From NCBI GenBank assembly GCA_905207425.1, contig CAJLLB010000009.1, positions 1 to 30,744 of the forward strand: 30,744 bases of DNA, written 5' to 3'. The notes below the pieces were generated by a model. It ran no database searches. It was not told the DNA's origin and saw only the letters and a list, made by a program, of their open reading frames with translations. Positions 7,538 to 13,966 of the stretch are shown here, one piece after another. Positions within the stretch are counted from its first letter, which is position 1; every line of letters begins with the position of its first letter. Source of the DNA: an uncultured Collinsella sp. (lineage in GTDB: Bacteria; Actinomycetota; Coriobacteriia; Coriobacteriales; Coriobacteriaceae). A program made the position numbers and the translations under genes.

Positions 7538-8358
7538 AGCGGGCGATCCATCCCGTAAAGGCAGATATGATGCGTTTGCACAGGATGTTTCCGGCGAAGT
7601 TTGGTCTTGCGCTTATGCTGGCGTTCGGCCTTCTCTTCGGCATCTTTCTAAAAAACGGAACAACGTTGCTCGCCTTTGGCAATAGCGTTTTTGGGGAGGA
7701 TATTGGCTTCTGCTGGAATGTAATTGATCCTTCTGCACCCGATGAGTCCCTTGTGCGCAGTGCTTTTGCCGGCACCTCTCTGTTCGTTCCGCTCATCGTT
7801 TGCCTGGCGATTTTACAGGAGCGCGGCTATGAAGAGGGATACCGAATTTCTTCAGCAAGAGGTCTTACCCGCTTTAATGGGGTCCTAGCACATGTGTTTT
7901 CGTCTGCTTTAATAATTGGCGCAGCATATAGTGCACTTTGCCTTCTTCTTTTTGCAATAGCCATAATACGTGGTGGGCAAAGCTGTGCGCACGACATGCT
8001 GGCTGCATTTTTGCCTGCGATGATAATCAACGCCGTATTGGTGATATCGGTTGCGTTGGAGACGGTGACCATCTATCGGATTACAAGCAGCGCCGTATTT
8101 AGCGGGGCTGTGGCAATAATCGGATTTGTCACGAGCTTGACGCTCTACGGAACTTACCTTCAGACGCCCATACCATCCTTGCGATGGATCTTCCTCCTTC
8201 CAGGGCCGTACCTTGGAGTCGGATGTGCCCTTGGGTATAGCGATATGGGTCAGCTGATACTTCTGGAATATGGCGTGGCAGCCAGCTGTCTATCGGTATT
8301 GATTTACGCTCTCGTGAGCTTTCGCGCTGGGGGTGTGCTCAATGGCTCGTCAGATTAA
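7534..8358 (+). CDS. ABC-2 type exporter permease, first of two
   Basis: This 274-residue polytopic membrane protein starts within the stop of the ATPase gene (ATGA overlap). Hydrophobic segments are seen at about residues 23-41, 76-95, 124-146, 158-183, 190-208 and 240-264, giving roughly six membrane spans in the ABC-2 pattern. Region 96-120 (QERGYEEGYRISSARGLTRF) carries the charged amphipathic stretch between spans 2 and 3 that usually touches the ATPase. It has no closer family signature that I recognise. Paired with the next permease it would form a heterodimeric channel. The next gene overlaps its 3' end by 17 nt. Several non-preferred codons (TTA, ATA, AGA) occur, in keeping with acquired DNA. 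Confidence 0.82.
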   Translation: MKRAIHPVKADMMRLHRMFPAKFGLALMLAFGLLFGIFLKNGTTLLAFGNSVFGEDIGFCWNVIDPSAPDESLVRSAFAGTSLFVPLIVCLAILQERGYEEGYRISSARGLTRFNGVLAHVFSSALIIGAAYSALCLLLFAIAIIRGGQSCAHDMLAAFLPAMIINAVLVISVALETVTIYRITSSAVFSGAVAIIGFVTSLTLYGTYLQTPIPSLRWIFLLPGPYLGVGCALGYSDMGQLILLEYGVAASCLSVLIYALVSFRAGGVLNGSSD

Positions 8359-9160
8359 AAGACTTCTCCAGTCAGAATTGAAGCATGTGAGCAAATGGGT
8401 GTACGCCTTAATCTTGGTAATTTATGCGTGCATGGTGGCATTGCAGCTTAATTCTTTCCCGATGTGGTTCTGTAGCCTCCGTGAGAACAGTTTCTTGGGC
8501 TTTTTCCCAGACCCGACGCTTCGGCTATCGGCAGAGGATGTCCTTCTATTTGGTAATGCAGAGGTCTTTCGCGGTCTGCTGTTCAACGTAGCCCCGTTGG
8601 CTCATGCATTGTTCTTTCCGTTCATCGCGGCTTGCATTGTGCCGCGCTTTGTCAGTTCGGGCTTTATTGAGGAACCGTGGGGGTTGTCGGCGGCTCGGGG
8701 AGGGAAGCGGGTGTGCGCTACTGTTGCGCGGGCGATACTGTCATCCCTCGCCCTTTTGGTCGCGTTTATCCTGTCGAGTGTCGTTTTGTACTGTCTTAAC
8801 TGCGCAATCGTTCTGGATGCTCAGCAGTATTTCAACCTGCATGTATTTTGCTATCGACTTGTTCTTGCTGCCGCTGCCTGCCTTGCATACGTGGTCTCTT
8901 GCGTGATCGCTGTTTCCTATTTTGGGTCCGGCTTCGGTCCGATTGGCATGCTGTTGCTTGTCAACGTTGTAGCGATCTACATACAGATCGGGGCCAATTC
9001 CATGCTTCCGCTTCCAGCCTCGATGCTCATGTGGATTTGTGGCGTGACCCCGTTGGGGAATAGTCAATGCATTTCGATTCTAATTGACTGCCTAATAAAC
9101 GTAGCAAGCGTTTTTGCCATTTGCTTTACCGTCGACCGATTGCGGTCGAGATTTCTTTGA
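8342..9160 (+). CDS. ABC-2 type exporter permease, second of two
   Basis: This 272-residue integral membrane protein is the last gene of the exporter operon. Hydrophobic segments appear near residues 19-38, 83-106, 127-155, 176-198, 206-226 and 245-265. The start at ATG 8342 overlaps the preceding permease by 17 nt and has a GGGGGTG stretch upstream; a GTG three codons earlier (8333) is an alternative. Sequence similarity to the first permease is not obvious, so the pair is probably heteromeric. Large extracytoplasmic loop content is low, arguing against a receptor function. The operon stops here, before a convergent operon and a strong hairpin. Substrate is unknown; no precursor peptide, immunity gene or processing enzyme is nearby to suggest a bacteriocin system. 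Confidence 0.8.
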   Translation: MARQIKRLLQSELKHVSKWVYALILVIYACMVALQLNSFPMWFCSLRENSFLGFFPDPTLRLSAEDVLLFGNAEVFRGLLFNVAPLAHALFFPFIAACIVPRFVSSGFIEEPWGLSAARGGKRVCATVARAILSSLALLVAFILSSVVLYCLNCAIVLDAQQYFNLHVFCYRLVLAAAACLAYVVSCVIAVSYFGSGFGPIGMLLLVNVVAIYIQIGANSMLPLPASMLMWICGVTPLGNSQCISILIDCLINVASVFAICFTVDRLRSRFL

Positions 9161-9199
9161 TTGCTTGTGAGGGATAAACATACCGAGCATACCAAATAC

Positions 9200-9233
9200 G
9201 GGGGGCGGGCACCGTGGCTGGTGTCCGCCCCCC
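9200..9233. terminator. Strong GC hairpin between convergent operons
   Basis: The 14-nt arms 9200-9213 (GGGGGGCGGGCACC) and 9220-9233 pair with a single G-U wobble around a 6-nt loop. It lies between the exporter operon (plus) and the importer operon (minus), so it probably blocks read-through both ways. Neither side has a long T-run, which makes it a weaker match to a standard intrinsic terminator. Confidence 0.65.
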
Positions 9234-9268
9234 TGGCATGGAAGGTTTAAGCCTGTGTGGTTCGCGAA

Positions 9269-10078
9269 CTAACGGGCCTGCTTTACCTTGGCCGCTGCCT
9301 CGACAAAAGACTTCCACAGGTTAAAGTCGGTCTCGAGCGTCTGCCAGGTGTACTCGGGGTGCCATTGCACGCCCAGGCAGAAGGGTTGACCCTCGACCTC
9401 GATGCACTCGGGCACGCCGTCGGTTGCTTGGGCGACCAGGCGCGTATGCTTGCCCAGACGATCGACACAGCAATGGTGCGCCGAGTTGGTCTGGATGAGC
9501 CTGTGCCCGCCGAGTGCGCGCTCCAGCAGCGAGCCCGGTACGACCTCGACGGGGTGCACGGGATCGTTGAGTACGTGGGTATGACGCCACTGCGTGCGGC
9601 CCTCGCGCGCGCCCAGGCTCGGCACGTCCATGCACAGGGTGCCGCCGGTGGCGACGTTGAGCAGCTGCGTGCCGCGGCAGGTGGTAAAGAGCGGCTTTTT
9701 GGCGCGGAGCACCTCGCCGACCAGCTTAAACTCAAAGCTATCGCGGATCTCGCAGCAGAGGGTGGGGTCGTAGGGTCGCTCGTCGCCCCAGCGCTTGGGG
9801 TTGACATCCGGGCCGCCGGGGATGGCGATGCCGTCGGCGATATCGACGTAATGACGGATGACCTCAATGTCCTCGGTGATGGACATCTGCAGCGGCAGGC
9901 CGCCAGCGGCAAGGATGGCATCGACAAAGACACTTGCGATTTCCTCGTTGGGGGAGAGCATCTCGGTTAAAAACGGCTCCGCCTCTTCCCAGCGCGGTGC
10001 GACGAGGATGAGTGGGCGGTCGGCGGGGGCAACGTCGACGTGCGGGGTGTAGGACGATGAGGTGCGGGTTCCGATCAT
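9269..10078 (-). CDS. Class I glutamine amidotransferase-like hydrolase (peptidase C26, PuuD-like)
   Basis: This 269-residue cytosolic enzyme belongs to the gamma-glutamyl hydrolase group. Visible are DGIAIPGGPDVNPKRWGDE (family PGGPDVNP turn), the nucleophile C134 in TTCRGTQLLNVATGGTL, and the H240-P-E242 pair in LGVQWHPEY, so the Cys-His-Glu triad is complete. Related PuuD cleaves gamma-glutamyl-GABA; others hydrolyse gamma-glutamyl peptides or polyamine adducts. It is the last gene of the amino acid importer operon, 87 bp after the ATPase gene, which suggests it liberates glutamate or an amine from an imported gamma-glutamyl compound. ATG at 10078 is used; the ribosome site is poor. The N terminus (MIGTRTSSSYTPHVDVAPADRP) is somewhat long before the first strand. 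The family is firm; the substrate is inferred from context only. Confidence 0.88.
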   Translation of the reverse strand: MIGTRTSSSYTPHVDVAPADRPLILVAPRWEEAEPFLTEMLSPNEEIASVFVDAILAAGGLPLQMSITEDIEVIRHYVDIADGIAIPGGPDVNPKRWGDERPYDPTLCCEIRDSFEFKLVGEVLRAKKPLFTTCRGTQLLNVATGGTLCMDVPSLGAREGRTQWRHTHVLNDPVHPVEVVPGSLLERALGGHRLIQTNSAHHCCVDRLGKHTRLVAQATDGVPECIEVEGQPFCLGVQWHPEYTWQTLETDFNLWKSFVEAAAKVKQAR

Positions 10079-10165
10079 GGTTGCGGCTTTCGAATCCGGG
10101 TGGACATGGCACAGGGGTGGCGCGGGGCAAACGTTACTGATGAATTTGCCCGAGTGGCAATTGGG

Positions 10166-10930
10166 TTAGTGGCCCTTGATGGAGTTGAGGAAGTCCTGGG
10201 CGCGCTTGGTCTGGGGATGGTCGAAGAACTCGTCGGGTGTGCCGGTTTCCACGATCTGGCCGTCGGCCATAAATACGACGCGGTCTGCTACGCGGCGGGC
10301 AAAGTTCATCTCGTGCGTAATGACGATCATCGTCATGCCCTGCTGGGCCAGACGGACCATGACCTCGAGTACCTCGTTGATCATCTCGGGATCGAGGGCA
10401 CTCGTGGGCTCGTCAAAGAGCATGGCCTTGGGTTGCATGGCAAGCGAGCGGGCGATGGCTACGCGCTGTTGCTGGCCGCCCGAGAGCTGTGCGGGCACCT
10501 TATCGGCCTGCTCGGCCACGCCCACGCGGCCCAGCAGGTCCATGGCGCGCTCACGGGCTTCGTCCTTGGAGACGCCCAGCACATCAACCGGTCCCAGCAT
10601 GACGTTCTGCAGTACGGTCATATGTGCGAACAGGTTGAACTGCTGAAACACCATGCCCAGCTCGGCACGCATGCGGGCAAGATCCTTGCCTTCTTGCGGC
10701 AGGGGCTCGCCCTCGATGAGGATCTCGCCCGAGTCGATGGTTTCCAGGCGGTTGATGGTTCGGCACATGGTCGACTTGCCCGAGCCCGAGGGGCCAATCA
10801 CCACGACGACCTCGCCGCGGTCGACCGAGAGATTGATGTCGTTGAGGACGTGCAGATCGCCATAGTGCTTATCGACGTGTCTGAGCTCGATCAGCGGCTG
10901 ATTGCCGGTGGAAGAGGTGCTCTGTGCCAT
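10166..10930 (-). CDS. Polar amino acid ABC importer ATP-binding protein (GlnQ/GluA-like)
   Basis: This 254-residue ATPase powers uptake through the two permeases encoded just upstream. It has Walker A GPSGSGKST at about residues 46-54, the Q-loop in MVFQQFNLFAHMTV (the wording typical of the GlnQ group), signature LSGGQQQR, Walker B AMLFDEP with TSALDPEM, and H-loop VITHEM. Length and motifs match the polar amino acid (PAAT) subfamily, which includes glutamine, glutamate, arginine and cystine systems. ATG at 10930 follows AAGGAG with an 8-nt spacer. The gene begins 35 bp after the second permease. The 11-residue N-terminal tail (MAQSTSSTGNQ) is non-conserved. Family assignment is very secure; the amino acid carried is not determined by sequence. 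Confidence 0.95.
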   Translation of the reverse strand: MAQSTSSTGNQPLIELRHVDKHYGDLHVLNDINLSVDRGEVVVVIGPSGSGKSTMCRTINRLETIDSGEILIEGEPLPQEGKDLARMRAELGMVFQQFNLFAHMTVLQNVMLGPVDVLGVSKDEARERAMDLLGRVGVAEQADKVPAQLSGGQQQRVAIARSLAMQPKAMLFDEPTSALDPEMINEVLEVMVRLAQQGMTMIVITHEMNFARRVADRVVFMADGQIVETGTPDEFFDHPQTKRAQDFLNSIKGH

Positions 10931-10965
10931 GTGCTCGGCTCCTTATGACTCGAAATGGTAAAGCG

Positions 10966-11799
10966 TTAGCGGATGATGGTCGCGCCGGTCTTGTGCGAAA
11001 CGTAGACAGCAGCCTTGTTAATCGCGACGTTGATGAGGATATAGATGACCGCGATAACCAGGTAGACCGACACGAGGGCGTCGTAGTTGGTAATGAGCAC
11101 GCGGGCATTTTGCATGAGGTCGGGGTAGCTCACCACATAGGCGACGGTGGTGTCTTTGACTACGACCACAAGCTGCGAAATCAACGACGGAATGATAAAC
11201 CGAATGGCCTGCGGCAACACGATTTTAAAGGTGATTTTAGCTTTGGAGAGACCGAGTGCCTGGGCGGCTTCGACTTGGCCACGCGGTACGGCGTTGACAC
11301 CGGCACGGAAGATCTCGGCGAGTACGCCGGCGGCAGCGAGCGCGACGGGAAGCGTGAGCATCCAAAACGACGGCAGCGCGATCTTGTACTGGGGCAGCAC
11401 CAAAAAGAAGAAGTAGATGAACAGCAGGCTCGGCACGCCGCGGAAGAAATCCGTGAGCACGCGGCAGACCAGCTGCAGCGGCTTAATGTCGCTGGTACGG
11501 CCGAGCATAAGGGCTAAGCCCAGCACCAGCGCGATGGCGCCGGCGGTGAGTGCGACTTTAACGGTGCCCTCAAAGCCGGCAAGCAGGAACTTCCAGGTGG
11601 TGAGGTGCGTAAAGAAATACCAATAGTGGACCGAAAGCTGGCCGGTCACATAAAAGCGCTGCAACACGAGGGCGAAGAGCACGGCGACGGCAACAAGCGA
11701 GATGGCGGTGCCGATGCGAATCTTGGCGCGCATTTTGGGGCCGGGAGCCTCGTAGAGCGCATCGCGCATGGTGAGCGCGGAGGTGGAGTGCTTGCTCAT
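10966..11799 (-). CDS. Amino acid ABC importer permease, second (GluD/HisM-like)
   Basis: This 277-residue membrane protein has an extra ~70-residue N-terminal part compared with its partner, then the usual PAAT permease core. The coupling (EAA) loop is AQALGLSKAKITFKIVLPQA at about residues 185-204, and LIFIYFFFLVLP and PSLISQLVVVVKDTTVAYVV are family-typical. Five to six membrane spans are visible, the first at about 33-52. Its ATG overlaps the stop of the preceding permease by 4 nt (ATGA), so both are made in similar amounts. It should pair with the 219-residue permease and with the GlnQ-like ATPase. The cytoplasmic N-terminal tail matches GluD-type permeases of actinobacterial glutamate systems, a comparison from memory. 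Confidence 0.92.
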   Translation of the reverse strand: MSKHSTSALTMRDALYEAPGPKMRAKIRIGTAISLVAVAVLFALVLQRFYVTGQLSVHYWYFFTHLTTWKFLLAGFEGTVKVALTAGAIALVLGLALMLGRTSDIKPLQLVCRVLTDFFRGVPSLLFIYFFFLVLPQYKIALPSFWMLTLPVALAAAGVLAEIFRAGVNAVPRGQVEAAQALGLSKAKITFKIVLPQAIRFIIPSLISQLVVVVKDTTVAYVVSYPDLMQNARVLITNYDALVSVYLVIAVIYILINVAINKAAVYVSHKTGATIIR

Positions 11800-12455
11800 C
11801 GGAGGATCCTCACCTTCTTATCAATGTAGTTGCCAATGTGGCTCACCACAAAGGCCGTGCCCAGGTAGCCGAGCGCCGAGATAAAGAACGCGGCGACGCC
11901 GCCGAGCGAGCGCGTGTTGATGTAGCTCACCACGCCGGTGAGCTCTTGCGGTTGCAACGGTACCTGGCTGCCGAGCGCGGTGGTGAGCATGACAGCGATA
12001 AAGAGGTTGGTCATGGGCAGCACGCTCGAGCGCAGCGCCTGCGGAATCACGATCTTGGCGAGGATACGGCTGAAGCTCATCCCCAGCGAGCGGGCGGCTT
12101 CCACCTGGCCGACGCCGACGGTGTTGATGCCGCTCATAAAGTTCTCGGAGCCAAAGGCCGAGCCCAAAAGGACCGTGGCGACGATAACGCAGGTGCGGTA
12201 GGGCAGGACGACCTTGAGCGGCGGCAGCGCATAGACGACGATGATGAGCAGTGCGATGCCGGGGATGTTACGGAAGACCTGGACATACAGGTCGCCAAAG
12301 ACGCGCAGCGGCTTGAGCGGCGACACGCGCATCACGGTGACGGCGACGGCCAGCACCATGGCGATGGCAAACGACTCAAGCGTCATGCCCCAGGTTGCTA
12401 GCAGCGCGTCGATATAGTTCTGGCCATAGAGCGACCAGAGTTCGGAGAGACTCAT
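11796..12455 (-). CDS. Amino acid ABC importer permease, first (GluC/HisQ-like)
   Basis: This 219-residue permease of the polar amino acid uptake family has about five membrane spans. The N-terminal span is ALLATWGMTLESFAIAMVLA; FRNIPGIALLIIVVYALPP and the coupling loop AARSLGMSFSRILAKIVIPQ (about residues 143-162) are classic for the family, followed by a TALGSQVPLQPQELTG loop. ATG at 12455 follows GGGAGG with a 6-nt spacer. It begins about 140 bp after the binding-protein gene, and that gap holds a GC-rich hairpin (12480-12505) likely to reduce transcription into the permease genes. It overlaps the next permease by 4 nt. Confidence is high for family and role in the complex. Confidence 0.92.
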   Translation of the reverse strand: MSLSELWSLYGQNYIDALLATWGMTLESFAIAMVLAVAVTVMRVSPLKPLRVFGDLYVQVFRNIPGIALLIIVVYALPPLKVVLPYRTCVIVATVLLGSAFGSENFMSGINTVGVGQVEAARSLGMSFSRILAKIVIPQALRSSVLPMTNLFIAVMLTTALGSQVPLQPQELTGVVSYINTRSLGGVAAFFISALGYLGTAFVVSHIGNYIDKKVRILR

Positions 12456-12470
12456 GCGGACCTCCCGCCG

Positions 12471-12505
12471 ATAAGGAAAGGGGCTCCCGTGTGTACGGAA
12501 GCCCC
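12471..12505 (-). terminator. Attenuating hairpin between binding-protein and permease genes
   Basis: On the minus strand GGGGCTTCCGT (12505-12495) pairs with ACGGGAGCCCC (12490-12480), 11 bp with one wobble and a 4-nt loop, followed by TTTCCTTAT. It sits inside the operon, after the binding-protein gene. Partial termination or 3' protection here would give more binding protein than membrane components, as is common in importer operons. Confidence 0.75.
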
Positions 12506-12593
12506 GACAACTCTGTGAGGAAACAGTTTACCGCAATAAAGCGCATCGTGCGTTTCCATATGGTTTCGTTGCGGCCGTTACCAGGCTCGCTGC

Positions 12594-13589
12594 CTAAGCG
12601 CCGATCTCGGGCAGCTCGGGAACATTAGTGTCGCCCGTACGGTCGCCGATGCAGATCTGCCACAGCTCGGTCCAGGTGCCATCGTCCTCGATCTTCTTAA
12701 GGAAGTCGTTGACAAAGGCGACACCGTCGGAATCGAGCGGCAGGCCGATGCCATAGGGCTCCTTGCTGCCGAAGGGCTTGCCGGCGATCTTGTACTTACC
12801 GGGCTCGCGGACCAGGGCGCTCTGCTGCATGTTGTTATCGATGACGTAGGCGTCAACGCGGCCCTGCTGGAGTGCCTGACGAGCCTCCTCGTCGGTCTTG
12901 AACTCCTGCTGGCTGGCCTTGGGAGCGAACTCCTCCAGGATGGCGGGGCCGTTGGAGCCGGACTGGACGGCGACGTTCTTGTCGGCCAGGTCGTCGACGC
13001 TCTTGATGTCGTCGTTATCGGCGAGTACCAGGATGGCCTGCTGGGTGTAGTAGTAGGGACCGGCAAAGGAGACGAGCTTCTTGCGCTCATCGGTAATGGT
13101 GTAGGTGGCGAAGACGGCGTCGACCTGGCCGTTCTGCAGGACGGACTCACGCGTGTCCGAGGTTACCTGGGTGATCTCGACCTTGTTCTCGCCCAGAATG
13201 TAGTTGGACAGGAGCTGTGCGATACCGGCGTCGAAGCCGCGGGTCTGACCGTCTTTCTCGTTGAGGAGGGAGAAGAGCGTGGAGGTCTGAACGCCACCGA
13301 TCTTAAAGACGCCGGCGTCCTTAACGGCCGTGGCCCAGGTGCTGGCGGCGATGGCGTCGTCATCGGCCTTGGGGCCGTTGTCGACGAGCTTGTCGAATGC
13401 CTTAGCGTCGAGCGTGGTGGAAGCCTCGGTATCATTGGAGCTCTTGGAAGAGCCGGCGGCGGAACCCTTGTCGGCCTCGGTGCTGGTGTCGGAGCAGCCG
13501 GCAAGACCAAGGCCGGCGACGGTTGCGAAGGTGGCGGCAACGAAGCCGCGGCGGTCGAGAACGACCTGCTGGGAGAGGTTCTTGCTCAT
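12594..13589 (-). CDS. Amino acid ABC importer substrate-binding lipoprotein, Tat-type signal
   Basis: This 331-residue extracytoplasmic binding protein has an N terminus with a twin-arginine motif (DRRGFVAA, R13-R14), a hydrophobic stretch and lipobox LAGC with C32, so it is probably exported folded by Tat and lipid-anchored. A Ser/Thr/Asp-rich linker runs to about residue 65. The SBP_bac_3 domain follows: GFDAGIAQLLSNYILG, VDAVFATYTITDERKKLVSFAGPYYYTQQAILV, the hinge DDLADKNVAVQSGSNG, and YGIGLPLDSDGVAFVNDFLKKI. These are typical of glutamate/glutamine/cystine binders. ATG at 13589 has GAAAGG 9 nt upstream and a promoter behind it. It is the first gene of a five-gene unit and is followed by a hairpin. 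Ligand identity is open, though the operon order resembles actinobacterial gluBCD plus ATPase. Confidence 0.93.
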   Translation of the reverse strand: MSKNLSQQVVLDRRGFVAATFATVAGLGLAGCSDTSTEADKGSAAGSSKSSNDTEASTTLDAKAFDKLVDNGPKADDDAIAASTWATAVKDAGVFKIGGVQTSTLFSLLNEKDGQTRGFDAGIAQLLSNYILGENKVEITQVTSDTRESVLQNGQVDAVFATYTITDERKKLVSFAGPYYYTQQAILVLADNDDIKSVDDLADKNVAVQSGSNGPAILEEFAPKASQQEFKTDEEARQALQQGRVDAYVIDNNMQQSALVREPGKYKIAGKPFGSKEPYGIGLPLDSDGVAFVNDFLKKIEDDGTWTELWQICIGDRTGDTNVPELPEIGA

Positions 13590-13632
13590 GGTAGAACACC
13601 TTTCTCAATAAAATCCCTAGCGGTTGAGTAGA

Positions 13633-13662
13633 GTTATACCCTATCGCGCTCAAATGGGTCAA
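13633..13662 (-). promoter_or_regulatory. Sigma70-type promoter of the amino acid importer operon
   Basis: On the minus strand TTGACC (13662-13657) and TATAAC (13638-13633) are separated by 18 nt, about 44-50 nt before the binding-protein ATG. Both boxes are close to consensus and no competing start is seen. I see no clear operator in the 5' leader. Confidence 0.7.
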
Positions 13663-13710
13663 CACGAAATAACTCAGAAACATACCTACCTTATGGGTTA
13701 TTGTACCTAA

Positions 13711-13740
13711 CAAAAAGGGACAGGCACCTTTGTGGTGGTT
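13711..13740. repeat. Possible REP-like intergenic tag
   Basis: The stretch CAAAAAGGGACAGGCACCTT continuing TGTGG contains AAAGG/CCTTT symmetry. The GGGACAGGCACCTTT wording recalls, from memory, sequences linked to REP-type transposases in other bacteria. No transposase is present here. This needs a genome-wide search and is offered with low confidence. Confidence 0.3.
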
Positions 13741-13773
13741 CTGACCGATGCAGCGGCATGTCTCGCTGCTTTA

Positions 13774-13828
13774 TCTCAATCTGTAACATCTGGACGGACA
13801 AAAGGTCTCTATCTGTTACAGATTGAGA
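13774..13828. repeat. Perfect 15-bp inverted repeat with 25-nt loop
   Basis: TCTCAATCTGTAACA (13774-13788) is exactly complementary to 13814-13828. It lies in the 377-bp gap between the importer promoter and the dxs terminator. No T-run follows. A diverged second copy follows at 13855-13909. Confidence 0.85.
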
Positions 13829-13854
13829 CAAAGGTCAGGAACTAAGACGTCTTG

Positions 13855-13909
13855 TCTAGATCTGTAACAGTTAGACGGGAAGTCGAGCCCTAGATGTTAC
13901 GAATCGAGA
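13855..13909. repeat. Diverged second copy of the TGTAACA hairpin
   Basis: TCTAGATCTGTAACAGTTA (13855-13873) is an imperfect inverted match, about 13-14 of 19 bases, to 13891-13909. Both arms carry the same core (ATCTGTAACA or its complement GTTAC) as the element at 13774 and the loop is of similar size, so the two look like tandem members of one family. Confidence 0.6.
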
Positions 13910-13921
13910 TAATCGCGCCGC

Positions 13922-13965
13922 GAAAATAAAAACCTCCGCGGGGGTGCTTCCCTTGCGGAGGTTTT
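13922..13965 (-). terminator. Rho-independent terminator of dxs
   Basis: On the minus strand AAAACCTCCGC (13965-13955) pairs with GCGGAGGTT (13939-13931) around a 15-nt loop, then TTTTTATTTT. It starts directly at the dxs stop codon. This is a textbook intrinsic terminator. Confidence 0.88.
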
Positions 13966-13966
13966 C

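Noticed and set aside
6632..9160. A bacteriocin or lantibiotic export system
   Set aside because: The ABC exporter lacks a neighbouring precursor peptide, maturation enzyme or immunity gene, so only a generic exporter is supported.
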